Origin: Siphonodentalium dalli
Taxonomy: Eukaryota; Mollusca; Scaphopoda; Gadilida; Siphonodentaliidae
Length of the DNA: 64,000 nucleotides
Direction: 5' to 3'
Assembly: GCA_032622095.1 (NCBI GenBank)
Contig: CP136065.1
Span: 20,944,134 to 21,008,133, forward strand
In this document: piece after piece, positions 44,801-56,859 of the stretch
How the letters are laid out: each line of letters begins with the position of its first letter
Numbering within the stretch: the stretch's first letter is position 1
The notes under the pieces: generated by a model
Database searches by the model: none
The model's input: the letters and a program-made list of their open reading frames with translations, nothing else
What the model was told of the DNA's origin: nothing
Position numbers and translations under genes: made by a program

Positions 44801-45040
44801 GTCTTTTCTTTTCATATATACTATTGTCTGTGATGTTGGAAGCATCGAACGTGCAGCAGCGGCGTTTCCCAATATTAATACCGACAAGCCAATAAAGAGA
44901 CAACAAACGCCAATCAACTTTACTTGTTCGTCATGTCCCAACCTGGTATATAAATTGGTTTACAACTTGTTCTACCGTGGGTAGGGGTACCTAACCACTT
45001 TTGGCGTTTGACCGCTGCACTATTTCTGTGGTGTAATCTT

Positions 45041-45560
45041 ATAGCAATATCGTTATTGATGTCCCTCTTATATATCGCGCTTATATATCGCGAATAGATT
45101 GGGTGGTCTGTTTGGAGAGCTATCGTGTTATGAGGTAGGAGCTATCGACCAATTTGATTCTCACATCGACAATACACCAACAGCCCCTTGATATAAGTGT
45201 CTGGACTTCAAACTCCTCACTCAAGTGCAGTATGTGAGTATATCAGGTATTGATGGACCACTTATATATCGGGAACAGACATATATAGCTATCTGTTCAG
45301 AGAACTATCATAATATTATACGTAGCGAATCCACCAACGGAATTTTCAAATCGACACCACACCACCAGACTCTTGATAGAAGTGTCTGGACTTCAAGCTT
45401 CTCCCCCTCGTGCAGTATGTGAATATCTTAGCAATATCATTATTGATGACCCTCTTATATATCGCGAACAGACAATGTTGTCTGTTCAGAGAGCTATCAT
45501 AACTTGGCGTAGCTAATTAACCAACATGATGTTCACATCGACGCCGCAGCATCAGACCCT
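45041..45560 (+). repeat. Degenerate tandem repeat of about 193 bp, three copies
   Basis: Copies begin near 45,041, 45,236 and 45,427 with forms of TAGCAATATCRTTATTGATG. They share CTTATATATCG, GTCTGTTCAGAGAGCTATCA and GTGTCTGGACTTCAA. Confidence 0.8.
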
Positions 45561-45702
45561 TGGTAGAACGGCCACATGTATATGTATATGTATATGAGTA
45601 AGCATTGTGCACCTTGAAATATGCTGAAAAATCCGTGCTATACTGAATGGATTCCCCCATTCAGTCATAAAAATCATACACTGGAACGATGTATTATTCA
45701 TT

Positions 45703-45888
45703 TGGACGGATGTTCAAGTCTTCATCGAAACCGCAAAGGGAAAGCCAGAACAAATCCAGTCTTCCTATCGTATTGGGAAGACAATGGAGGGTAAAATGCG
45801 ACCCGTGAAGTTAACAATAGCATCAGAGGAGCTGTGGGATGAATTCATAAAAACAGGGAACAAAAACAAATACTGTGAATGGCTTTAA
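45703..45888 (+). pseudogene. Possible LINE ORF1 remnant
   Basis: An open stretch without a start codon reads VQVFIETAKGKPEQIQSSYR, then IGKTMEGKMRPVKLTIASEE, and ends CEWL-stop. The RIGK..GK.RPVK pattern resembles the nucleic-acid-binding ORF1 proteins of some LINEs, which coat the element RNA. The match is short, from memory, and without flanking ORF1 sequence, so it is tentative. Confidence 0.35.
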
Positions 45889-45924
45889 ATTCGTTGGTAT
45901 GGGACTATCGGTGACGATATATTG

Positions 45925-46318
45925 AGACCGCCTGTTATTATGGAACCATATAAGTTAGCATGTTGGTATCGGAATCTCGGTGACGATATATTGAGACCGC
46001 CTGTTATTATAGAACCATATAAGTTAGCATGTTTGTTATTGAGACCGCCTGTTATTATAGAACCATATAAGTTAGCATGTTTGTTATTGAGACCGCCTGT
46101 TATTATAGAACCATATAAGTTAGCATGTTTGTTATTATAGAACCATATAAGTTAGCCTGTTATTATAGAACCATATAAGTTAGCATGTTATTATAGAACC
46201 ATATAAGTTAGCATGTTATTATAGAACCATATAAGTTAGCATGTTATTATAGAACCATATAAGTTAGCATGTTATTATAGAACCATATAAGTTAGCCTGT
46301 TTGTTATTGTAATAATAA
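45925..46318 (+). repeat. Nested 48-bp and 28-bp tandem repeat
   Basis: The core GAACCATATAAGTTAGCATG recurs throughout. The first part adds a segment with TTGTTATTGAGACCGCCTG (48-bp period); the second part keeps only GAACCATATAAGTTAGCATG plus TTATTATA (28-bp period). One array has been shortened into another. Confidence 0.92.
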
Positions 46319-46322
46319 TTTA

Positions 46323-46859
46323 CAGCATCAGTCAGAAGAAGTAATATATTCAAGCCCCTTTATTGCGATATTGAGTGCGGTTTTTTTCGATAAAAGGGGC
46401 GATTATAGCGCAATACCCAAAATCTGTCGCGCTTATTATTGCGATATTGAGCGTAGAATATTGCGATATTAAGCGCGCATTGTTGCAATATTGAGCGCAA
46501 AAAGTTTCCATACAAACCAGATAGTGTTATATGTATATTAGATAAATAATGTGCATACAGTGTGCATATAGCATTTACAACTATAGTTATATACAAATCT
46601 AAAACATTGTCTCTATTTATGCCAATCAATATAGAAGAAGCAATAGTTTTCTTTAAATGTCACAATTTTGAGCGCAAGATGTCGCAATATTAAGCCCGCG
46701 ATATCGCAATATTAAGCGCAAAATATTGCGATATTAAGCGCAAAATATTGCAATAATATCGCAAGCGGCGCGCTTATAAGCGTTTCCACTTACAATATTA
46801 TTGCGATATTGGGCGCGAAAAATCTCGCGTTAGTATACCACTTCTTTTGACTGGTACTG
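46323..46859. mobile_element. TA-flanked MITE with TTGCGATATT repeats
   Basis: The ends CAGCATCAGTCAGAAGAAGT and CAGTACCAGTCAAAAGAAGT (right end, complement) form TIRs, and TA lies on both sides (46,321-46,322 and 46,860-46,861). Inside, both subterminal regions carry many copies of TTGCGATATTRAGCGC and its complement. TA targets and CAG ends fit Tc1/mariner-type MITEs. Confidence 0.82.
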
Positions 46860-46876
46860 TATATAGAGAGTAATCA

Positions 46877-47104
46877 ATGGGTTGGGAAACACTTTCAGAT
46901 AGAAGGCAATTAAAGAGTTTTTCACTTTTCCACAACATTGTCAATCACAAAATGCCCAAATATTTAGTCGACTTACTCCCCCCAAATAAGCGACCACGAT
47001 ACGAGATTTGCGTCAAAGTTTATACATTTCAAACCCAATACCAAACGAATGGAGTCTACATTCATGCCCACGTGTGTAAAAAACTGGAATACAACCAACA
47101 TTGA
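46877..47104 (+). pseudogene. LINE A RT connection-region fragment
   Basis: GWETLSDRRQLKSFSLFHNI and KMPKYLVDLLPP correspond to the GWPSLNKRRQTHKLQAL region of the 20.5-kb copy. The frame then drifts into non-homologous residues, and the next 200 bases have stops. Confidence 0.75.
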
Positions 47105-47391
47105 GATTCGAGATCTCCCTTTCCAATGTTATGTAAACAAAATTAAATTTAACGTGTTTGATAAGTTTATTATGCCTTAGCTGCAAATCAATACAGAACA
47201 TAAGTGCATTAGTACATGAACAAAACATATTTACATATATATAATACAAATAGATATATACAAGCAGTGACCCCCGATTAGCCTATATTTATATTATTAA
47301 ATCAATAACACCCAAACCACCAAAGTATTACTCTGTCGGAAAACGGACTGAAAATATATTTCACTGTAGATTACGATGTGAATGTAGCAAC

Positions 47392-47661
47392 TTGCTATCC
47401 GATAAGGTCCTAAATCACATTGCAAATTCAAAAGACTGTACCTGTGGAAATGGTGAAGAAAATGCCTTACATTATTTCTTTGATTGCCACCTACATTCAA
47501 TCCCAAGAATTCGTCTATTAAATAAATTACTTCCTTACAATATTTATTCATTAAAAATTTTGCTGTTAGGAGATCCTGCACTACCTGATGGTGACAACAT
47601 GAAACTTTTCTTAGCTGTACAGTCATTCATACGTGAGACAAATCAGGATTCTTGTGACTAA
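47392..47661 (+). pseudogene. LINE A C-terminal zinc-like fragment
   Basis: The frame contains NSKDCTCGNGEENALHYFFD with a following CH, the same C.CG..E.A.HYFF.C module that ends the 21.7-kb protein, followed by a short natural-looking tail to 47,661. The stretch just upstream is homologous but out of frame. Confidence 0.8.
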
Positions 47662-47719
47662 CTCTCTCAAATAATGATACGTACAAGCCAGCAACTGAAA
47701 CAAACAAACTCGACTTTAA

Positions 47720-47724
<5 letters not shown>

Positions 47725-47790
<66 letters not shown>
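47725..47790. repeat. (TA)n microsatellite
   Basis: A run of about 33 TA dinucleotides inside the LINE A 3' UTR. Confidence 0.97.
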
Positions 47791-47794
<4 letters not shown>

Positions 47795-48042
47795 TATGAT
47801 AACTCGGGGGTGTGGGTGACCGGTGATATGTATGTATATATGTTCAACTTGTTTTGGTAGTCATGTCTTTGCCATTACTTATTATTGATTTTTCAGTGTA
47901 ATAACATATGGGAGAGGGGGTACCCATAAGTGAGTCAGCACTTGTCCTCCAATCCCATTGTCTGTATAAAAATGTATGTGTTATATATCATGTGTTGTAT
48001 GAATTAGACAAATAAATATGTTTAAACTAAATCAATTGGTTT

Positions 48043-48183
48043 CGAGAATTACGTTAAATAATTCACGAGAGGCGAGAGACGTCGGTAAGAAACGAATGTA
48101 CGTTAGGGCACGAGTTAGGGCACGAGTTTCTTACATAAACGTCTCTCGCCTCGAGTGAATTATTTAACATAATTCTAGGAACT
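48043..48183. repeat. About 140-bp imperfect palindrome
   Basis: GAATTACGTTAAATAATTCA and GAGGCGAGAGACGT on the left pair with ACGTCTCTCGCCTCGAGTG and TTATTTAACATAATTC on the right. The centre has a direct repeat, TTAGGGCACGAG. It resembles a small hairpin element; no target duplication was found. Confidence 0.85.
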
Positions 48184-48189
48184 AATTTT

Positions 48190-49125
48190 TACTCTATTTA
48201 TTACATTTTGGCATCAATTTGGTTCGCCAAATATGATTAAAACGCCCAGAATTAATGCATGAAAGTCTCGATTTGGTGAAAGAGCAACCATCGAAAATTC
48301 AGTCCAGTTTATAGGATAATGAATGGTTATTGTCGAGATCGTACATTATTTTTCAAACAACGATTCATTATTTTAATATTGGACGCTCTATATCCAATTT
48401 AATGAACGGTTAATTTTGCTGCGGACGATTTAATTGTATATGACATGCATGTATGATACCATAATTTATGCACGTAGCTATCTATAGACAACTGTTGTCA
48501 AGTATAATATCGCTCTGATTGATTGCCAGAACAGGACAGGACAGACACTCAGGTTGGGTGAAATGGGGGGGGGGGTACAACTTTAAATTCCAGGCATGTC
48601 GTTTCATGAATATGCATTGTATTTGCATCTGTTAAAATTTCTCAATCTGATGCCTGTGCGGCATGTTGTAGCACCACTGATGGTAAAATGTAAAATATAT
48701 ATATAGTAATTTACATGTAAATGTAGTCCTTCGATCTTCAGTATTACCCGCGATCTCAAACTACAAGATCACCACATCTCCGATTTTGCACACCGCTCGC
48801 AACAATCTGCCATTCAATGTATAATTCTCCAAAATATGCCGCATAAATAATTTAATACAAATGCCGAAATGTAAGGGCAAAACTCCCGATGATATTCGTA
48901 AATCTATCACAGAAGGAGCTCATTGTCGATACGTCGTGTTCATTCAACGGTCGGAAACGCAATTGTGTGCTGCCTGTCAGTTAAGTTGACAGTGGGTTAA
49001 GATGTCACACCATCTGTGCAGCCAATGAGCGAGCGGATAGGGCCGAACACATGGTACAACATGGTGTCTTTTGATCCATTCTGATAAGAGGTGATGAATC
49101 CAACAAATGGACTCAGCCATGTTTT
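48190..49125. other. Unannotated stretch
   Basis: No supported gene. It has a short G run near 48,567 and no other clear structure. Confidence 0.45.
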
Positions 49126-49130
49126 AAGTC

Positions 49131-49234
49131 AGATAATAGCTTCAAACTGTACATTATTTCAGCGAATGGAACGATATCGACTTACGGTCTCGATCGATCC
49201 ATTCCCTGAAATAATGTAGTTTTCAGCCATTATC
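49131..49234. repeat. 104-bp palindrome
   Basis: GATAATAGCTTCAAACTGTA and ACATTATTTCAGCGAATGGA on the left pair with the complement on the right (CCATTCCCTGAAATAATGT, AGCCATTATC), with a few mismatches. Confidence 0.8.
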
Positions 49235-49704
49235 CTATACATAATCCAACTACGTTTTTATTTGTTATGTCAGCAGTCACTGTCGAATTCGTTTTGTAAT
49301 CAGATAGCGTTATCGTTACTTACAATATAACGAAGAACGCCTCCCTGAAATTAAGCCACCGTCGTTGGGTTTTATTAAAATTGGTATTTTCAAATTCTAT
49401 CAATGGGCGCATGTCTTGAAGAATATATAATACGTTATCAGTAATTTCAACAGTTCGAAAAAAATTAAGGCAAACGCTCTTTATTGTCTTAATTGATTTG
49501 TATTGTTCGTGCGCAAAGTGAAGATGTGCAATGCTATATCGCTTAGTAAGCACTTCGGGACAACAACTTATCGTATCGTAGTGTGTATGGTTGGTGATAG
49601 TTATATTCACCGACATCGTTAGCATGTGTTCCGTTATAACATTTTATTGAAATAAAGAATGCATTTCTATTCATCGCCGGTTGTTTCGTTGGTCCGAAAA
49701 TGAC

Positions 49705-49805
49705 CAGGTGCTGAAACGTCCGAAGTGCCGAACAATCGTGTGCCGAAACGTCCAGGTGCCAAACCACAAACACGGGTGCCGAAACGTCCAGGTGCCGAAC
49801 CGTCC
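49705..49805 (-). repeat. TTTCGGCAC-rich block, copy 2 (reverse), left border of the 57-bp satellite
   Basis: CAGGTGCTGAAACGTCC, GTGCCGAAACGTCCAGGTGC and GGTGCCGAACCGTCC are reverse-complement forms of the ACGTTTCGGCACCTGG words found right of the satellite. About 120 bp of other sequence separates this block from the first satellite unit. Confidence 0.82.
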
Positions 49806-50779
49806 AGCCAGCATCCACCACATGCATCATCCGACCATCGTTACGTGGAATCGCCTGCATGGAGATTGAAGTTGGAAGTGATCGATCTAAATCTTTCTAT
49901 TAAGCAGGCTGCGAACTACAAGTTCCCGTCCAAACGACCAACCCCAATCAACCGCGGGGAAAAAACACATTCCTCATGATGGTGCAGTCCAAACGGCCAA
50001 CACCAATCAACCGCGGGAAACACACATTCCTCGTGAGGGTGCAATCCAAACGGCCAACGCCAATCAACGCCAATCAACCGCGGGGAAAAAACACATTCCT
50101 CGTGAGGGTGCAGTCCAAACGGCCAACACCAATCAACCGCCGGAAACAAACATTCCTCGTGAGGGTACAGTCCAAACGGCTAACGCCAATCAACCGCGGG
50201 AAAACACATTCCTCGTGATGGTGCAGTCCAAATGGCCAACGCCAATCAACCATGGGAAAACACAATCCTCGTGAGGGTGCAGTCCAAACGGCTAACGCCA
50301 ATCAACCGCCGGAAAAAAACACATTTCTCGTGAGGGTGCAGTCCAAACGGCCAACACCAATCAACCGCGGGAAAAACACATTCCTCGTGAGGGTGCAATC
50401 CAAATGGCTAACGCCAATCAACCGCCGGAAACAAACATTCCTCGTGAGGGTACAGTCCAAACGGCTAACGCCAATCAACCGCGGGAAAACACATTCCTCG
50501 TGATGGTGCAGTCCAAATGGCCAACGCCAATCAACCATGGGAAAACACATTCCTCGTGAGGGTGCAGTCCAAACGGCTAACGCCAATCAACCGCCGGAAA
50601 AAAACACATTCCTCGTGAGGGTGCGGTCCAAACGGCCAACGCCAATCAACCGCGGGAAAAACACATTCCTCGTGAGGGTGCAATCCAAATGGCCAACGCC
50701 AATCAACCGCGGGAAAAAACACATTCCTCGTGAGGGTGCAATCCAAATGGCCAACGCCAATCAACCGCGGGGAAAAACA

Positions 50780-52275
50780 CATTCCTCGTGACGGTGCAGT
50801 CCAAACGGCTAACACCAATCAACCGCGGGAAAAACACATTCCTCGTGAGGGTGCAGTGGAAACGGTCAGCGCCAATCAACCGCGGGAAAAACACATTCCT
50901 CGAGAGGGTGCAGTGAAAACGGCCAACGCCAATCAACCGCGGGAAAAACACATTCCTCGTGAGGGTGCAGTCCAAACGACCAACGCCAATCAACCGCGGG
51001 AAAAAAACACATTCCCCGCGAGGGTGCAGTCCAAACGACCAACGCCAATCAACCGCGGGAAAAAAACACATTCCCCGCGAGGGTGCAGTCAAAACGACCA
51101 ACGCCAATCAACCGCGGGAAAAAAACATTCCTCGTGAGGGTGCAGTCCAAACGGCCAACACCAATCAACCGCGGGAAAAAACACATTCCTCGTGAGGGTG
51201 CAATCCAAATGGCCAACGCCAATCAACCGCGGGAAAAAACACATTCCTCGTGAGGGTGCGGTCCAAACGGCCAACGCCAATCAACCGCGGAGAAAAACAC
51301 ATTCCTCGTGAGGGTGCAGTCCAAACGGCCAACACCAATCAACCAAGGGAAAAACACATTCCTTGAGAGGGTGCAGCCAAAACGGCCAACGCCAATCAAC
51401 CGCGGGAAAAACACATTCCTCGTGAGGGTGCAGTCCAAACGGCCAACGCCAATCAACCAAGGGAAAAACACATTCCTTGAGAGGGTGCAGCCAAAACGGC
51501 CAACGCCAATCAACCGCGGGAAAAACACATTCCTCGTGACGGTGCAGTCCAAACGGCTAACACCAATCAACCGCGGGAAAAACACATTCCTCGTGAGGGT
51601 GCAGTGGAAACGGTCAGCGCCAATCAACCGCGGGAAAAACACATTCCTCGAGAGGGTGCAGTGAAAACGGCCAACGCCAATCAACCGCGGGAAAAACACA
51701 TTCCTCGTGAGGGTGCAGTCCAAACGACCAACGCCAATCAACCGCGGGAAAAAAACACATTCCCCGCGAGGGTGCAGTCCAAACGACCAACGCCAATCAA
51801 CCGCGGGAAAAAAACACATTCCCCGCGAGGGTGCAGTCAAAACGACCAACGCCAATCAACCGCGGGAAAAAAACATTCCTCGTGAGGGTGCAGTCCAAAC
51901 GGCCAACACCAATCAACCGCGGGAAAAAACACATTCCTCGTGAGGGTGCAATCCAAATGGCCAACGCCAATCAACCGCGGGAAAAAACACATTCCTCGTG
52001 AGGGTGCGGTCCAAACGGCCAACGCCAATCAACCGCGGAGAAAAACACATTCCTCGTGAGGGTGCAGTCCAAACGGCCAACACCAATCAACCAAGGGAAA
52101 AACACATTCCTTGAGAGGGTGCAGCCAAAACGGCCAACGCCAATCAACCGCGGGAAAAACACATTCCTCGTGAGGGTGCAGTCCAAACGGCCAACGCCAA
52201 TCAACCAAGGGAAAAACACATTCCTTGAGAGGGTGCAGCCAAAACGGCCAACGCCAATCAACCGCGGGAAAAACA
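50780..52275. repeat. 748-bp higher-order repeat, two copies
   Basis: Copy 1 is about 50,780-51,527 and copy 2 about 51,528-52,275, each about 13 units. Marker variants such as GTGCAGTGGAAACGGTCAGC (50,851 and 51,599) and the CAACCAAGGG/CCTTGAGAGG units recur at an exact 748-bp offset. The copies look almost identical. Confidence 0.88.
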
Positions 52276-55200
52276 CATTCCTCGTGAGGGTGCAGTCCAA
52301 ACGGCCAACGCCAATCAACCAAGGGAAAAACACATTCCTTGAGAGGGTGCAGCCAAAACGGCCAACGCCAATCAACCGCGGGAAAAACACATTCCTCGTG
52401 AGGGTGCAGTCCAAACGACCAACGCCAGTCAACCGCGGGGAAAAAACACATTCCCCGCGAGGGTGCAGTGGAAACGGTCAACGCCAATCAACCGCGGGAA
52501 AAACACATTCCTCGAGAGGGTGCAGCCAAAACGGCCAACGCCAATCAACCGCGGGAAAAACACATTCCTTGAGAGGGTGCAGCCAAAACGGCCAACGCCA
52601 ATCAACCGCGGGAAAAACACATTCCTCGTGAGGGTGCAGTCCAAACGACCAACGCCAGTCAACCGCGGGGAAAAAACACATTCCCCGCGAGGGTGCAGTG
52701 GAAACGGTCAACGCCAATCAACCGCGGGAAAAACACATTCCTCGAGAGGGTGCAGCCAAAACGGCCAACGCCAATCAACCGCGGGAAAAAAACACATTCC
52801 TCGTGAGGGTGCAGTCCAAACGGCCAACGCCAATCAACCGCGGGAAAAACATATTCCTCGTGAGGGTGCAGTCCAAACGGCCAACACCAATCAACCATGG
52901 GAAAAACACATTCCTCGTGAGGGTGCAGTCCAAACGGCTAACACCAATCAACCGCGGGAAACACACATTCCTCGTGAGGGTGCAGTCCAAACGGCTAACG
53001 CCAATCAACCATGGGAAAAAACACATTCCTCGTGAGGGTGCAGTCCAAACGGCTAACACCAATCAACCGCGGGAAACACACATTCCTCGTGAGGGTGCAG
53101 TCCAAACGGCTAACGCCAATCAACCATGGGAAAAAACATTCCTCGTGAGGGTGCAACCCAAACGGCCAACGCCAATCAACCGCGGGAAAAAACACATTCC
53201 TCGTGAGGGTGCAGTCCAAACGGCCAACGCCAATCAACCGCGGGAAAAACACATTCCTCGTGAGGGTGCAGTCCAAACGGCTAACACCAATCAACCGCGG
53301 GAAAAACACATTCCTCATGATGGTGCAGTCCAAACGGCTAACACCAATCAACCGCGGGAAAAACACATTTCTCGTGACGGTGCAGTCCAAACGGCTAACA
53401 CCAATCAACCATGGGAAAAACACATTCCTCGTGAGGGTGCAGTCCAAAAGGCTAACACCAATCAACCGCGGGAAAAACACATTCCTCATGATGGTGCAGT
53501 CCAAACGGCCAACACCAATCAACCGCGGGAAAAACACATTCCTCGTGAGGGTGCAGTCCAAAAGGCTAACACCAATCAACCGCGGGAAAAACACATTCCT
53601 CGTGAGGGTGCAGTCCAAACGGCTAACACCAATCAACCGCGGGAAAAACACATTCCTCGTGCGGGTGCAGTCCAAACGGCTAACACCAATCAACCATGGG
53701 AAAAACACATTCCTCGTGAGGGTGCAGTCCAAACGGCCAACACCAATCAACCATGGGAAAAACACATTCCTCGTGAGGGTGCAGTCCAAAAGGCTAACAC
53801 CAATCAACCGCGGGAAAAACACATTCCTCATGATGGTGCAGTCCAAACGGCCAACACCAATCAACCGCGGGAAAAACACATTCCTCGTGAGGGTGCAGTC
53901 CAAACGGCTAACACCAATCAACCGCGGGCAAAAAAACATTCCCCGCGAGGGTGCAGTCCAAACGGCCAACGCCAATCAACCGCGGGAAACAAACATTCCT
54001 CGTGAGGGTGCAATCCCGCCGTGGGAAACAAATATTCTTCGTGAGGTTGCAGTCCAAACGACCAACGCCAATCAACCGCGGGAAAACACATTCCTCGTGA
54101 TGGTGCAGTCCAAACGGCCAACGCCAATCAACCATGGGAAAAACACATTCCTCGTGAGGGTGCAGTCCAAACGGCTAACGCCAATCAACCGCGGGAAAAC
54201 ACATTCCTCGTGATGGTGCAGTCCAAACGGCTAACGCCAATCAACCGCGGGAAACACACATTCCTCGTGAGGTTGCAGTCCAAACGGCTAACGCCAATCA
54301 ACTGCGGGAAAACACATTCCTCGTGATGGTGCAGTCCAAACGGCCAACGCCAATCTACCATGGGAAAAACACATTCCTCGTGACGGTGCAGTCCAAACGG
54401 CTAACGCCAATCAACCGCGGGAAACACACATTCCTCGTGAGGGTGCAGTCCAAACGGCTAACGCCAATCAACCGCGGGAAACACACATTCCTCGTGAGGG
54501 TGCAGTCCAAGCGGCTAACGTCAATCAACCGCGGGAAAAAACACATTCCTCGTGAGGGTGCAGTCCAAACGGCCAACACCAATCAACCATGGGAAAAACA
54601 CATTCCTCATGAGGGTGCAGTCCAAACGGCCAACGCCAATCTACCATGGGAAAAACACATTCCTCGTGACGGTGCAGTCCAAACGGCTAACGCCAATCAA
54701 CCGCGGGAAACACACATTCCTCGTGAGGGTGCAGTCCAAACGGCTAACGTCAATCAACCGCGGGAAAAAACACATTCCTCGTGAGGGTGCAGTCCAAACG
54801 GCCAACGCCAATCTACCATGGGAAAAACACATTCCTCGTGACGGTGCAGTCCAAACGGCTAACGCCAATCAACCGCGGGAAACACACATTCCTCGTGAGG
54901 GTGCAGTCCAAACGGCTAACGTCAATCAACCGCGGGAAAAAACACATTCCTCGTGAGGGTGCAGTCCAAACGGCCAACACCAATCAACCATTGGAAAAAC
55001 ACATTCCTCGTGAGGGTGCAGTCCAAACGGCCAACGCCAATCTACCATGGGAAAAACACATTCCTCGTGACGGTGCAGTCCAAACGGCTAACGCCAATCA
55101 ACCGCGGGAAAAACACATTCATCGTGAGGGTGCAGCCCAAACGGCCAACACCAATCAACCGCGGGAAAAACACATTCCTCGTGAGGGTGCAGTGGAAACG

Positions 55201-55499
55201 GCCAACGTCAATCAACCGTGGGGGAAACAGATTCCCCGTGAGGGTCCAAACGGCCAACGCCAATCAACCATGGGAAAAACACATTCCTCGTGAGGGTGCA
55301 GTCCAAACGGCCAACGCCAATCAACCGCAGGAAAACACATTCCTCGTGAGGGTGCAGTCCAAACGGCTAACGCCAATCAACCATGGGAAAAACACATTCC
55401 TCGTGAGGGTGCAGTCCAAACGGCCAACGCCAATCAACCATGGGAAAAAAACATTCCTCGTGAGGGTGCAGTGGAAACGGCTAACGCCAATCAACCGCG

Positions 55500-56859
55500 G
55501 GAAAACACATTCCTCGTGAGGGTGCAGTCCAAACGGCTAACACCAATCAACCATGGGAAAATACATTCCTCGTGAGGGTGGAGTCCAAACGGCCAACGCC
55601 AATCAACCGCGGGAAAACACATTCCTCGTGAGGGTGCAGTCCAAACGGCCAACGCCAATCAACCATGGGAAAATACATTCCTCGTGAGGGTGCAGTCCAA
55701 ACGGCTAACGCCAATCAACCGCGGGAAAACACATTCCTCGTGATGGTGCATTCCAAACGGCCAACACCAATCAACCATGGGAAAACACATTCCTCGAGAG
55801 GGTGCAGTCCAAACGGCTAACGCCAATCAACCGCGGGAAAACACATTCCTCGTGAGGGTGCAGTCCAAACGGCTAATGCCAATCAACAGTGGGAAAAACA
55901 CATTCTTCGCGATAGTGCTTGTATTCCAAACGGCCAACACCAATCAACCGCGGGAAACAAACACTCCTCGTGAGGGTGCAATCCAAACGGCCCACGCCAA
56001 TCAACCGCGGGAAACAAACATTCCTCGTGAGGGTGCAGTCCAAACGACCAACGCCAATCAACCATGGGAAAAACACATTCCTCGTGAGGGTGCAGCCCAA
56101 ACGGCCAACACCAATCAACCTCGGGAAAATACATTCCTCGTGAGGGTGCAGTCCAAACGGCTAACGCCAATCAACCGCGGGAAAACACATTCCTCGTGAG
56201 GGTGCAGTCCAAACGGCTAACACCAATCAACCATGGGAAAATACATTCCTCGTGAGGGTGGAGTCCAAACGGCCAACGCCAATCAACCGCGGGAAAACAC
56301 ATTCCTCGTGAGGGTGCAGTCCAAACGGCCAACGCCAATCAACCATGGGAAAATACATTCCTCGTGAGGGTGCAGTCCAAACGGCTAACGCCAATCAACC
56401 GCGGGAAAACACATTCCTCGTGATGGTGCATTCCAAACGGCCAACACCAATCAACCATGGGAAAACACATTCCTCGAGAGGGTGCAGTCCAAACGGCTAA
56501 CGCCAATCAACCGCGGGAAGACACATTCCTCGTGAGGGTGCAGTCCAAACGGCTAATGCCAATCAACAGTGGGAAAAACACATTCTTCGCGATAGTGCTT
56601 GCATTCCAAACGGCCAACACCAATCAACCGCGGGAAACAAACACTCCTCGTGAGGGTGCAATCCAAACGGCCCACGCCAATCAACCGCGGGAAACAAACA
56701 TTCCTCGTGAGGGTGCAGTCCAAACGGCCAACGCCAATCAACCATGGGAAAAACACATTCCTCGTGAGGGTGCAGCCCAAACGGCCAACACCAATCAACC
56801 TCGGGAAAATACATTCCTCGTGAGGGTGCAGTCCAAACGGCTAACGCCAATCAACCGCG
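55500..56859. repeat. 680-bp higher-order repeat, two copies
   Basis: Copy 1 is about 55,500-56,179 and copy 2 about 56,180-56,859, each about 12 units. Rare variants, including GCGATAGTGCTTG and GGTGGAGTCC, recur at 680 bp. Only a few single-base differences were seen. Confidence 0.88.

Larger units (their letters stand above)
46877..48025 (+). mobile_element. LINE (family A) 3' fragment
   Basis: It starts within the RT C-terminal region right after the MITE and ends in a 3' UTR with GGGAGAGGGGGTACCCATAA, CTTGTCCTCCAATCCC and AAATAAATATG, the same layout as the 22.3-kb and 24.3-kb copies. A long TA run lies inside the UTR. Confidence 0.85.

Noticed and set aside
49864-49935. LKLEVIDLNLSIKQAANYKF, reminiscent of the helix-turn-helix at the start of some pogo-type transposases
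   Set aside because: Only about 20 residues resemble it, there is no continuing domain, and the frame runs straight into the satellite. It is too short to support a call.
52698-54005. A 435-residue open frame and similar ones on both strands across the 57-bp satellite
   Set aside because: The unit length is divisible by three and the unit is nearly stop-free, so several frames stay open in parallel on both strands. Indels of 1-2 bases in the A run shift frames between units. There is no codon-position bias, signal or domain.
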